From Dipylidium caninum (taxonomy: Eukaryota > Platyhelminthes > Cestoda > Cyclophyllidea > Dipylidiidae): a stretch of 64,000 nucleotides of DNA. Positions 24,301 to 36,898 of this stretch are shown here, piece by piece. Each line of letters starts with the position of its first letter. Within the stretch, counting starts at the first letter, position 1. The notes under the pieces were generated by a model that saw only the letters and a program-made list of their open reading frames with translations, did no database searches and was not told the DNA's origin. The stretch is taken from positions 1,240,001-1,304,000 of the forward strand of contig QEYB01000448.1 of the NCBI GenBank assembly GCA_017562135.1. Direction: 5' to 3'. The position numbers were made by a program, and so were the translations under genes.

Positions 24301-27300
24301 GAAAAATGTTGGAAAATAACCCACCGCGGAATGGCTTAACTTTTAACACTTATAATTTAATATCTAGCAACCTCTGCCTTGAATTTACAAATAATTTTAT
24401 GAAAACCTTCCCAAAATGTATTGTCTTAACAATGTGTCTACGCTATAGCTTGAGTATCTTTGGTCTTGTGGTTAGCCATTTTGGTTTCATGTGTCGTATT
24501 GCTGTCACTGCGATGTCTAAGCTACCATTTCTTCGTGACCACTTAGTATTTATCTCACAAAAATGAGACAATTCCGAACGACTTATGCTTGTCCTCAGCT
24601 GAGTTGGTTCACATTAACATTTTCGTGACACTTCCTACTGTCTGTTTCGACGTTCTCATTTTTTTATAGCATATTTAGTGTTCTTCCACATTCCCCAATT
24701 TAATAAAATCTTGCTGTAGAGTCATTCATCCTTTTTACAACAACCGTAGCACCGCCTTCATATCCGCGTACCTTGGCACTGCATTTACCAGAACTTTCTA
24801 AAAATACTCAAGTTATAATTTTATTACTTTAAACAAGCGTTGTACCCCTGCACCACCTTTGTTTGTACACAATTCAGGGTAGGTGAATATCATCTCTCGT
24901 TATCAAATATTAGTGATTTCCGATATGGAGTCGGGATGATGATTGAGTGTAAAGTTGTAAGGGGCTCATCGCGTTTGTGCCGTTCTTTCCCTCCCTCTTC
25001 CTTATACAGAAGTCCGGTCTTACTCCGATTTTTAGTCCTTTTGTCGGAAATACTATTGTGAGCTGGCCTAGTTCCCCATAAACACCTTTATTTTAGATGT
25101 CAGTTTCTTAATTTCACCGCAATAGATTTTTCCGTCGTGAATCTCTTAAGTATTCTCCTCCAAGCGGGATATTGTTTCTAAATCACGTGACAAGTTAGCG
25201 TATTTTTTGATTTCAGTTTTATTAGAACACCGGTGCTGATAGATTAAGTCCTTCTACAGAATCTCACTGGTTTAGGTTTTTCTTTTTCCATTTACACCTG
25301 TGGATTACTACAGTATCCGCTGCGTCTCTCATTTGTTGCTCAAGTTTTAGGCAATACATTTATGTATTAATAACGCCATAAGAGGTTGCTTCTGAGGCCT
25401 TATTTTCCACCCGAATCCCATTACATTGACGCATTTTGCCAAAGACTATCTACCCTTTGCGTTTTTGGTTTTTCTGGGAGCTTGACCAACGAAGGTATCA
25501 TGTGGTCTATCATTGTTTGACCGTCCCTTCATTGCTATTAAAGCGTATAGGATTAGCTGACCGGCGTCATGCTTTCCGGGTAAAGGTTAAAAGGGCGCTT
25601 CTCTTTGAAGGACTACGAGACGGCGCTTTGGTAACCTCTTCTTTTTTGGATTCAGGTGACACACTGGCCCTTCGTTACCATTCTATATTTCCAATTTATT
25701 CGTTATTGGGCGTCTACCATTTTATCGGACTTTTTTTACTTGACTCGAGGTTGTTTTCTAAAGCCCCTTTTTTGAGGAGGATGGGTTGTTTCTCTTTCAC
25801 CTGGTTCATTTGATTTCTTGATGTTCTTACAAATTTGGCTTTTAGAGTTAAAGTTTGTCGTATTTGATCTAGATGTACATTTTGTTACCTTTGAAACATG
25901 CCGAAATGTGGACTTTGTCAAAATCATTTAGAATCATGTAAATATTCGCTGAAACTTCCCGAGTACATATTGCCTTTGTGACATTTTTGCCTCAAGAAAA
26001 CATTCTGGCCTCACCAGTCATTACATTTCACTTTGGTCGTTCTTTCGTTGACTCCAAAGTTTACAGAAGTTAGCTATGACTTTATTTGGCTAGAGGGCTT
26101 TAAAACCTTTATGATCTGAGTTTTTACATGACCGTAAATTCCATTCCGTCTAAATTAATAATTCGCACACTTCTATTTCGGAGTTTGACCTGCTCTTGTC
26201 ATTTACATGTATTATAATTGCCTTGTGAAATTTGTACATGACATAATTCGCCTACATTTTATTATGCGAAGCAACCATTTCAGGGGTACCCAGCCTGCCC
26301 CATCGAAATGCACAGACATCTTTCTATATAGACCCCTGCGAAAATACTACATATGTGGTCTTTTAAAAGAACCCATTTGAACAAATGCTGTCAATTTTGA
26401 ACGAAATTTTTTCCCTATAACTTTCCTAAATAAATTGAGCCACAATGGTAGCCAAAAGCATCGCGGAATCTGTGTTCATATACATACGACCTGCATAAGT
26501 AATTGTATACTTTCCCAAATTTTTCCCATAACGATGATTTACGAACTCTCAATAAGGTTATTTTGGAAGAATATTTTGCTTGCCCAAAAGTAATTTATCA
26601 TTTCGTCTATTCCTGCTGCCTCCTAGTGAAACTCCCATCAACTTTGGGTTTTTCGTAACATAAACATCACAAGGCAAATCATTTTTATTTTCCATCAATT
26701 ATTTAAGGCAACAGTGCAACAATCGTTTTTTCGTCTGTGCTTCCACGAGTTTAGATGTGGTAAATTACGCTTTATCAGGCCCCCGAATAGATACCGTCTT
26801 CAACGCGATGACGACCATCGAAAACTTGACCTATGTTGATATTTTGGGCTCATAAGATAGAAATATTTTGTTGGGATTAGTGTACATGAGCATTAAATGC
26901 GTTTTATCCGCACAGTTAGGTGAATTCTTTTACTCAACACTAACTGGATCGAACAACACTTTTCACGTGCATTTTGGCCGTCGGTGGCAGTCATCCTAGT
27001 ACAATTGCCTTATTGAATGGACTCGGACTTTGTCCTTTTTTTTTTTATCACCATCGCTACACCCGCGTTCTCTCACTGAGGTAGACGTACAAGGCGTTAT
27101 CCCACCTACGCTGAATGTGGTTTTGATTATGTCTGTTTACAACACCCACATGTGCATCACTTATGTCGTTTATGCCTAGGTCATTCATCGTTTTCATGTG
27201 CATACGTTTGTATGCATGTCTGTTTGTTTACAAGTGTATCTCTTGCCAAATTTGGCCATTAATAGCCAGTTTTGGTACGTAGCGGCGAATTGTTGCGTTT

Positions 27301-30300
27301 ATGATCACTCAACGAGGTCTCCCTTCCCTTCGATGTCTCACCTTCTTGTGCAAACAACTGGAGCTTTGCCAGTATGCAAGGCTCCTAGTCCTACTGCGTC
27401 GAATGCTTTTTATTCGCGTGGCATTGAAAAAGTTATGCGGTTTCCTGTTCGCAAAATCCTGTCAACTAGTACGTTTTCCGTCGTCTACGTTGACTACCGT
27501 AGTGTATCTTGTGTCTTCGCATTCATCCGTTGACTTACTAGGTTTAGAGTTCTTTCTCGGTTCCGAGGTTATCCACCCTATTCCGTGATATTCCTTTTCT
27601 CTTTATAACTTTGTGTCTTCCTATTCTTTTCTGTAATTGTGGATTCTCCGCTATTTTACCGATTTGCCTATGATATTAACCTTTTTTGCCTTACGTAAGG
27701 CTGTTATCAACATAATACTGCTGGCGTTTCCTTCGCCATGTTAAGATCATTTCAACCAGAAAGTAACCCAACTTTTCACATCCTTCTCCTCCTCCTCCGT
27801 GTGTGTTTGCGTACACGCAGTAATTATTCCGTGAAAATGTGCCTTCTCCTTACTCGGTTGCTGGCGGCTACAACCAGTAGCCAAACGGATGCGGCAGTTG
27901 TGCGCGTATGTCTTACCACATAACTCCCCATCCTTCTCTCCTCTCCCCATTAGCACCTCCACGGCGTTTTGTGGGTTCTCGAACACTTGTTAGCCATTTA
28001 AGTCTAATTGCTTCTCGTCTTCTGAGCACCCGCGAAATTACGCAAAATTTTATTTGTGAACTTCATACGTATCAATCACTTTCGAGTATACTCATCTTAT
28101 TTACCACCGTATTAGCAAAAAACGAGGCATAAACAAGCTTCATAAGTTCCAATTAGCTTTCATCAGCGTATATTTTGCTTGTTTCGACTTTCCCCCCTTG
28201 TCTGTAGGTCGGTGTTCACTCGACGGTACCAAACTAAACCGCTGTTAATTATCATACCTGACATTTGTTTATAACACAGCCTGGGTTTCGCCAAAAGCAC
28301 TTCCGTGAATGACTCTTTCACTGCGTATTTAAGTTACTTATTCTCAAAAAGTCGACAAAGAACGTAAATTCTAGGACGTTTCGCTCACCACGACAAAATT
28401 TGAGCTACCTTGAAACAACTCTTCATATCGAAACAATTCACTGTTTATTCATTTTTTTTGAAATTTACTACTGATGCACTTAGCATTAACTCCCTACTGA
28501 ATCCGATGGCTCGAGTATTTCCACAACGGAAAGTCCCACTATTCATTACGCGTATTGGGCTACCACCACTGCCGAAGCAGAGTGTGCGGACAGGGTTTAG
28601 GCGCATTAATCAGTCTGAAAACGCCAATTAGGAATGTTTGTGTTCCGAAGGTGGTGCCCTTTGTCCCGATTTCGTGCTATTGTGTTGCTGATGCGCTTCC
28701 CGGCACATACCTTCCCCTAAGCCTCTCGCCTTCATCCACGTGCACTGACATTTGTGCTGTGTTCGCACGTTGGTTAGAATGTGTGGAGGTTTATGGAGGC
28801 GCGATGTTTATGTACTGGTGTTATTCACGCACTGGGGGCTTACAAGTTTGAAGGTACCGTTAGCCCCCAATTCCAATAAAATAGGATATTTTCTATGTCG
28901 TTTATTTTGTCGAAAAGGTTGCCAAAAACGTGCATTTACTCTCCAGAGCACTTATTGCCTACCTCATTCGTATTTGAACTTACTTGAGTGTGAATAGATC
29001 CTTTCCAATTCATTTGCATCATGTCTCTAAAGTAGTCTCAACTCCTTGCAATTACCTGTAAGAATTAGGTCCCGTAAACCTGTAACTATTCTGACAATGT
29101 TTTATGGTGTCAAAGGTCATTGGTCAAGACGGCACATTGACCTTTTTGATGGGCTCTGGCGGGACGACCACCAATGGGGACGGCCTCAAATGCGCAAGTT
29201 GGCGCAAGGTCAAGGTGGTGGTGTTCACACGGGAGGACTTCCTCCCTTCTACCCACCATTTTATGTTTGCTTGTCCTCTTCTTTGCTGGTGCTCCAGGGG
29301 ATTAACTATAAACCCTGGCACTCTGACCCCACCATTTACAAGATTTCGGGGGATCCTTTTGAGAACCCATCTGGTAAAGAACCACTAACGAGACTTTGGG
29401 AAACACTCCAACAACTATCGTTTTTAAGGGTTTGCTCTACATATCTGGGGTAAAATTGATGGTCCTTGCTGTTGCCTCAGGCTATCGCAGTTTTTTCTCT
29501 TTTACATGTTATCAAAATAAAGTATTCGATTGCTTGCCGTTTTTTGCGTCTGACTCACTTGAAATGGACCATCATACTCGCGTATCAACGGTATCCGTGC
29601 CACATTTTGTTGGTAGACGATTCAACACAAGTTTGTCATTGTAAATTCCGATTACCAACACAATAGTGGTCTATATATGAGATTACGGCTGTGTGTTCTC
29701 GAAGGGTATTTTGCGGCATCTTGTAAAAGTCAGGCTAGTTTATTCTGTCAAAATGTAAGTTTACATTTTTGTACCCCTTTTTGTGGGTAACATAAAGCTC
29801 GACGGACACTAGCTGGTGTTGATTTTATGGTGCCCATCAGTGTGCTTTCATTCGAAATGGTAAATATGTTAAATTGTTAAGGTTTGTAGTTTTGCAACTC
29901 AACTATTCTCAAGACGTCTTTTGAACCCAATTTTGATATTCTGATGGATGACATGGCTGCCATTATTGACGCACTCGGTCTTGGATGAGCTTTAACTATC
30001 CTTATTTCTTCCACCCTGAGCTTTACTCATCCCTATCTCCCCTTTTTGACCATGTTTGTGTGAATTCAGTGTGACAGTTTTGAGATAACCCCCTCAACCT
30101 TTTGCGGCAGATTAACGCAGTGGACCAAGACGGCAAAACCGCTTTGCACCATGCCTGTAGTCTGCAGCGGGTGCATCTAGTGTGCCTGTTGCTGCGGCGA
30201 CAAGCTAACCAGGAAATCAGGGACAAGGACGGTCGCCGACCCATCGACGTTGCGATTGATGTAGCCCACGCCGACATTGTCACCCTCCTGCGACTCCAGC

Positions 30301-31536
30301 CTCTGCATAGTGACTCCAAGGTTGGTTGATTCACTTCTATGTCTATCTTTCCTGACAAGTGTTTCTGCAATATCCGAGTCTCTTCTGACCTCGTGTATAT
30401 GCCGGTGAACATTGTTATTACGCCACAAAAGGGTAAAATGTTGGTGTGCTGTCATGTAGCAAACTGTTACTATTACTCAGGACAGTACAGCAAATCCGCC
30501 CTACACCACCTCACGCCCAGGCCGATGTCCGGTTACCTCTATTTTTTCTTTTATCTATAGTAAAGATATAAATTATCTCTGACACAGAAATCAATTCTAG
30601 GTGTATAGTTTGATTCCTTTAAGTGGATTCCGGTTCAAATGGTGAATGTGCTTGTATTCATTCCGTTTGCACCTTTCTGTTCCTTGTAAGACCTTTAACT
30701 TGGGACATTTTCAATGTTCATCTCAGAGCGTGAGAAAGTAGGTGTGGTAAGGTATAAAACGCTTGCTGTATGAATTTGACTGATGAGATTTCGGTAACTT
30801 CAACTTCCCATGGCAGTGGTCTCTCACATCTTACTATTTTATACCAAATATTTACCTTATTTGTCTTCCACCCAACTTTCACTGCATTAATTTCATCAGT
30901 TGTCTTTTAGGACTTTTTCTTTTTTTGAAAATACACCAACTTTCTACTATGTACAGCCAATTCCCTAAATAACATCCTAATCAGTTGTCTAAGTTCAAAA
31001 TATGGTGCATCTTAGCCTTCAAAAACGACAATTTGGGGAAATTAGTTTCTTGGCTAGTTGAAGCCGTCTCATTCACCCTACTTTAAACCGTTGACTCCGT
31101 CATCGTCTCTAATGCAATTCGACAGCCTCCCCCTCGCCCCTTCCCCACCCCTCAATTCTGGCCAGTAGCCAACCACTAGTGAATTTTTACACAATTTATT
31201 TTAATAGGTGCATGTTTTATGCTTGGCCAAATAAATCCAACATGACTGAACTATCAGAAGAACAGTTGTTTTGACTTGTTGGTCGCAGCACTTTATGCTG
31301 TGCTTTAGAAAATCAACAAGTATTGACGTGAACCATTTATAGTACGCCATGTAATGAGATTTTGTATGGTCTGTCGATAGATAATGGACTCGGGATCCTC
31401 GGCCGGGGGAAAGGACGATACGGCAATTGAGGTGTTCCGAGACTTTACCACCCGTGCCTACCACTTGGAGTGGGACAGTGAGGAGGAAGACTACCACGAA
31501 TCCTCCACACGCTCAACACCCCGCGATAGATCGTGA
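18307..31536 (+). CDS. ACAP2: ACAP-type ArfGAP with BAR, PH and ankyrin repeats (centaurin-beta family)
   Basis: A GTPase-activating protein for Arf (ARF6 in characterised ACAPs) acting on endosomal and plasma membranes. Exons: 18307-18489, 18562-19783, 21453-21899, 23762-24090, 30111-30320, 31381-31536; all phases close at about 848 residues if two one-base frame breaks are repaired. Order: BAR helices (about 1-265); PH domain (IRYEGYLFKRSKKKRWRTW to EKWVSVLRTGL, about 267-378); ArfGAP zinc finger CADC...CTDC with the arginine-finger motif CHRSLGVH, then VRSLTLDNWEPELLEVMRT; ankyrin units (STPPLISAVGGGRIAACELL; DGKTALHHACSLQRVHLVCL); and a C-terminus KDDTAIEVFRDF that matches the ACAP tail DETYQDIFRDF. 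The ATG directly follows an AG acceptor, so an upstream or trans-spliced leader is possible. Frame breaks are near 19654 (one extra base) and 21509 (one missing base). ACAP1/2/3 cannot be told apart here, so the symbol is the closest fit rather than an orthology claim. Confidence 0.88.
19784..21452 (+). other. ACAP intron 2
   Basis: Donor AAG|GTAAAG and acceptor TCTAG|GTGCG split the ArfGAP domain exactly between SK and VRSLTL. The intron is AT-rich, with no exon or repeat supported inside. Confidence 0.7.
21900..23761 (+). other. ACAP intron 3
   Basis: Donor GTCG|GTGCGT and acceptor ATCGTAG|AAAC agree in phase 1. A short - strand open frame at 22381-22611 shows no recognisable motif. Otherwise this is T-rich sequence with nothing supportable. 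Confidence 0.55.
24091..30110 (+). other. Large (6 kb) ACAP intron 4 between the two ankyrin exons
   Basis: Donor GAT|GTGAGT and acceptor GCGGCAG|ATTAAC agree in phase 0. The intron is strongly T-rich on the sense strand. No exon with ACAP similarity is needed inside, because the ankyrin repeats join directly (LLLTNGAD-INAVDQDGKTAL). A GC-richer block at about 29090-29400 stands out from the background but is not recognised. The rest holds nothing I can support. Confidence 0.6.
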
Positions 31537-33542
31537 AATTCTGCGCCGTCACCGCAGACAACATTACCATTTGTCTTTCAGATTGGTATACGCCAGACAC
31601 TTGCCCTCTTTTACTCTTTGGTTCCCCCAGCCCATATCCACTCATCAGAATTGCTCTCACTCACTCTGTTTACCATGAAGTGGCATGTTAAATCGTGTTT
31701 TTTTTTTTGTCTGTTCTTTTTCCATTCCCCTATCCTCCATTTGTAAACACATACACGACGGTTTGATTTGTTCGACTGGACAACTTACTGATAGCCAAGA
31801 ACGATTTCATATGCATGATTAGATTATTTATTAAATCGTAAATGTTTGTATTTTCGCCTGTTTATTTTCGTCCGGAGAGACTGACTTGGGGTCTTGTCTT
31901 TGAGAAAACAAATCAGTTTTGTTTATGGTATATTACAATCATGCAGACGGCATCTTTCTTGAGGGATTTAAGTGCTGCCCCGATATATTTAGCTTAGTTA
32001 ATGAGTACTTGGATTGGGCCCTATTATTCTGCATACTGGTTTAAAATGTACATTTTGTTGTCGTAAGTTAATCACTTTTTCCAATGGCTGATGGTATCGC
32101 GAACAAAGGTGTCGTACAGCCCTTAGCTCATTGACTCGGTGCCAGATTCTCAAAACCGTTGTTAAGAATCTAAGACCTGTGTTGGTGCGTTGCCTAATAT
32201 CCCTTTTAATGAGCCGCATAATATGACTTCTCGTAACTTTGACTCTCTATCACCTCTTGATGCTCATGTGAATATGAAGCTCCGTTTTACTTATAACCAA
32301 TTGTCAAGCATTTTAAGTCATTGAACTTGAGAACTCGAAAATGACACATCCTTTGGCTTGCATTTCTAACGAAATCGCTATTACTATAAGAGTTGTTTAC
32401 TGAATTTCGACTTCCTAGTCTATCAGAAATCGGTCTGCCCAATGGATATGACTTAATGTGCATTCGGGACTGACTCGTCATTAAGAGCAAGCGATGTAAT
32501 GATACCAGATACTGCGATTGAGTGATTTCGTATTCGATTGCTCTGCTTCGGGACTAAACTGAAGCCAACCTTGCTAGCTCCTTAGTCGCTGGCTGTGCCT
32601 AATTTCTGCTGAAGTAAGTTAAGCAGGTCTTGATAAATATTACAAATTCCAAAACAGCACACCGAGCAGATTTACGTAAAGTCCATTAGCACTATACTTT
32701 GGAGATCTAGTAGACCATAGTGATAAACTTTTTAGCAAATTTTACGTGGTGTTAATTTATTTGCCGTGCGTCAACCCTGGGATTTTAGTCACTTTTTAAA
32801 ACAATGCTTTTTCTCCCTCAGTTACGAGTAAAAAATGGTTCGAGAGGCAACAGTTACAGCAACCAGAGAGGGCTTGATTCTGTTCGGCATACAACGCGAA
32901 AGTGATATTAAAAAATGCGTTTCCGTTCGATAAGTGGACCTTTCATATAGTGTCGTGAGTTGCACAGTTGCGAGCATTTGAAGTTGTGCAAGTGAGAAGA
33001 AATAGGGCCACTCTGTTCCTTTGATGAGATAACGCTGATTTCAGCCCCCTTAACCTTACTTGTTAAAGGCGATGGGCTGGGTCGGAAAGTTCTCATGTCT
33101 TTATAAAACCTCCTTGCTTTTTTCAAACGAAAAATTCATTATGCATCTAATCAGCATTCAGTTTATTTTTCGGATGTGATGGCTATTTTTCGGAGTCAAA
33201 AATCCCACTATTTAACCTTAGTGCTTCAATCATTCAGTGTTCACTCCCCATGTCCACATAGAAGCCCGGTGCAATTCGTGGGGTCGTCAAACTTCCTTTT
33301 TAAAATTTTAGGCACTTGTAGAAAATGTGCTTATTAGGGAAAACGAATGTTGTATTGCATCGTGTAGAGGGACTCCGTTAAATGCTAGCATTACAGAAAT
33401 TTAACTCCAAATTAATACACCGCCCTTTGTCAAAGTGGCCGTACACTGCTAAAAGAATCTAAAATTATATGGCCGCGATAATTCATAATTTCCTAAAATT
33501 GTACGTTGCCTATGCGACATCATTTTTAAAAATTGCGGATTA
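31537..33542. other. Intergenic stretch between ACAP and MGAT1
   Basis: About 2 kb. The first part after the ACAP stop is T-rich, as expected of a 3' untranslated region. No gene, RNA gene or repeat is supported. The MGAT1 promoter presumably lies near the right end. Confidence 0.5.
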
Positions 33543-36500
33543 ATGTCTGGCGCCGACTTGTTTTGGCACAAGGTCAACTCCTTACCGATCTCGATGCGCG
33601 TCAGGTCGATTTGCGCTTGCGTTTATGTTATAATTTTTTGTCAGATTCTATTGCTGTTACATCTCTACCTCAATGAAAAGGCTAGCCTTGATTCTTTCAA
33701 AACAGTTATTAAGCGGCGGGATCTTAAACTTCACGAATCGGTAATGTCTACACATAACACAATCGTTTTATTTCAGCCCCTACCTCGCGCCTCTCAACTG
33801 GGTGATACTGTAGACACTATTCCCGTTTTGATGTTGGCGTGCAATAGGGTTTCTATGAATAGATCTATAAATCATTTAATTGAATATCGGAGCGCGTATC
33901 CAAACGGCTCACGGCGATTCCCGATTTATGTATCTCAAGATTGTAATGATGAAAGCGTTCTGAGGTTGTTACGATCGTATGGGAGTCTCTTGACTGTAAT
34001 AAATCAACCCGATCATTCCGAGACAAATTTGGAAAATGTCGGCAAAAATTTGAAAGGTATGTCTAATTCCTACACACACACGTCACTAATCCCGAAAATA
34101 GATGATGCTTTAAATTCTGATTAAGAACTGATTAGACCTGATATGCTCCTGCTTTTTTGTTTTCCATGACACCATTTTTATCTTTCACGGTGTCGTACGT
34201 AAGTTATTCGTCTAAGAAACCGACACTTTTAATGGATATAAACCTGGTTCATGTAATGCTTCCCTTTACGAATAACATAGTTTTTAACATGGTCACAAAA
34301 CAACTTACTACGAATAGTCGAAAACCAGCTCTTAGTATTACTCGCTATGTGGCCCAATCTGTTCATCTGCATAATGCTTGAGCTTAGTACGCTTCTAGCA
34401 AACACTTTAGTGCAATTAACGAGTGTTGCGTTTTTGTTTCGCCTATTGTTCCAGGTTATTACCGAATATCTCGTAATTACAAATGGTCGTTGGGTCAAAT
34501 TTTTGATACTTATAAATATCACCTCGTAATTATCGTTGAGGATGACTTAGACGTGGCGCCTGATTTTTTCAATTATTTCGACTCGCTTGCACCCCTTCTA
34601 TTGGAGGACAGGTCCCTCTTTTGTATTTCCGCTTGGAATGATAATGGCAGGCTGACTCTTATCGATAAGTCGGAAGTCGGTCTCCTTTATAGGTATGCAA
34701 ATTTTTTCTTCTGTTAGTCATTCCTTTGTATGCCTAATAAATTAATGACCTTACTCTCGTGGAATAACCTGAAGTCAGTCGGACGTCTTTGCATTATTTC
34801 TAACTAAGCACTCTTCGTCTCGTATATTTAAATGCCTTGTATATTTCATCCTATTTTTCTCATTGCTCTTGAGTCTTGAAATTTTTGGTATTTTTAGTGC
34901 GAGTAAGTGTTTATTTTTGTGGAAGTGACGTGCCTTGTAGAGTCTGCATTACTTGTTGATGTCTATATTTCAATTTTTCCTATTTTGGTTTTGGTTTTGT
35001 AACTTGGGTCGCGTACTTTTAATGTTAATCCATCTTCCTATTTACTTTGCTTTGGTCTTTGTTGCTAAACGCTATCCACCACAAACCATGTCTATTTGTT
35101 ATTGCAGTCACAACCACCCATTTTTAAGTAACAGATTCTTTTTACATGCTTTTACACTCGTCTTAACATTAACAATTCGTAGAAACTTTCATGCTTGACA
35201 TAGTGTGCCAAATTCATTCCTTCTTGGCCTAATTATGCTCATATAAATTGAATTACAGTGAGCTCTTTTACTCCTGCCTTTTCGTTCACAGCTATTAGCC
35301 CAATCAGCTCTGTAATTAACCGTAAAATATTTTCTATACAAATGTTTTGACTATTTATTTAAAAGTATCATTGTCGCTTCTTCCGCGGTAATGAGATATT
35401 CTTCCACATCAAGTAGATAAGTTATTCAACGATAATCTCTCACTCTCTTCTATCCAATCGTTTATTTTATTATGTTTTCTTTCCTCAGTAACTTTAATTG
35501 ATCGGGTAAAGCACTTAAATGGGGTTATTTATATACAATTACTTGTAAGCAATCTTACTACCATGATCACTCTAATTTCCCGTCTCTGTCGTTTTGGCAT
35601 TCCTCTTAAAACACTTCTATAGTGTGTCTGACTAAACCTATTGTCTTTGGGGGCTGTGGTGAAAGTTCCATCAATCACTTTGCCTTCATTTTTCATTGTT
35701 ATCGAATGTGACGCGACAAACTTTTACAGACAAAGTTAACTTTTATTCAACAACCTTTCGTTTCACTGTGTATAAACTCTTATAGAAAAATGAAATCCTG
35801 CTCCGTTTACCCATTGGGCACAATTCAAACACAAATTGTCTAAGTTGGGCGTATTTGGAAAGGTATTAAGACTGAGTCAGAACTCCAGGACAGATACTGC
35901 ACTTATTTTGAATACAAGTCTAGGTCATGCTCAGGGACCCTCATCTTTTAAATTATATTCGGCAGACTTTGACCTGGATTGTGCCATATTTAGCCATCGG
36001 GAATGGAATCGTTCCTCAATGGGCTTGGTTTTCACTTTATCCAAGAGTAGCTTAAAGTATCAGGCCTTCGTCTAATCTGACAATACCGTCTAGAAAATCA
36101 TTCTCCTCGAAAAGATGACCCTCCAACGCTATATGCCATCAGACCTGTCACACAACTTTTAACCGATCTGCGACATTATAGTACCATGACGGAGAGGAGA
36201 TCATGACAGTAGGATCTCAAGTCTCGAGTTTCCTTTAATGCCATTTCAACTTGATAGGGTTGGTAATGTGGAGGCACTAATAAAACGCACTTCCCTGTTC
36301 TGTACTTGATAGGACTGACTTCTTTCCTGGCCTGGGGTGGATGCTCACACGACGATTATGGGAAGAAGAGTTGCGGCCCTCGTGGCCAGCAGCCTACTGG
36401 GATGAGTTCATGCGCACAAAGGCAGTGCGTCGTGGTCGAGCGTGCATCCGACCTGAGATTTCTCGATCCCATACTTTTGGTCGTGTGGGTGTATCAAATG

Positions 36501-36898
36501 GTCAGTTCTTCGACTCTTACCTTCGATTCAACTACCTCAATGAAAATCGGGTCACTTTTAACTCGACCCTTCTGCGTCTTACTCTCAAACCGGAGGTCTA
36601 TGATCGTCAATTTCTCGTTCAAGTTTACGACAAGTCCGTTTTGCTCAGTAGCCTTTCCCAGCTTTCAGACCCGGCCCAGGTTTCGCCGCACGGCACTTCT
36701 TGTAGGTTTGAATACAAAAATCAAACCGAGTTCGTTGCTGCGGCTCGGTTGATCGGAGCAATGCAGGATTTTAAGGAGGGTGTTGCTCGTACTGCGTATA
36801 TGGGCGTGGTTTCGGTGTTCTTCCGAGAACGACGTATCTACCTGGCTCCGGGAGGCTCACGGGGCTGGGGCAACGACCAATATCCTGACTGGAAATAA
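33543..36898 (+). CDS. MGAT1: Alpha-1,3-mannosyl-glycoprotein 2-beta-N-acetylglucosaminyltransferase (GlcNAc-TI)
   Basis: Transfers GlcNAc from UDP-GlcNAc to the alpha-1,3-mannose of Man5GlcNAc2, the step that opens hybrid and complex N-glycan synthesis in the medial Golgi. Three exons (33543-34056, 34455-34692, 36313-36898) join in phases 1 and 2 to give 445 residues, close to the family's usual length. A short cytosolic tail precedes a membrane helix at about residues 22-43 (type II topology); M18 is an equally good start. Family motifs follow: PVLMLACNR (GT13 start), GYYRISRNYKWSLGQIF, the metal and nucleotide-binding EDD at about 200-202, CISAWNDNG, LLYRTDFFPGLGWML, WPAAYWDEFMR and RACIRPEISRSHTFGRVG. 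The C-terminus has GVVSVFFRERRIYLAP as in other GlcNAc-TI proteins. It looks intact and catalytically competent. Confidence 0.95.
34693..36312 (+). other. MGAT1 intron 2
   Basis: Donor TATAG|GTATGC and acceptor TTGATAG|GACTG join LLYR to TDFFPGLGW in phase 2. The intron is T-rich on the sense strand, with no exon or repeat recognised within it. Confidence 0.75.

Noticed and set aside
24156..24566. A 136-residue open frame after the first ankyrin exon
   Set aside because: It starts after the well-supported donor at 24090 and has a T-rich intron composition. The ankyrin repeats join correctly without it.
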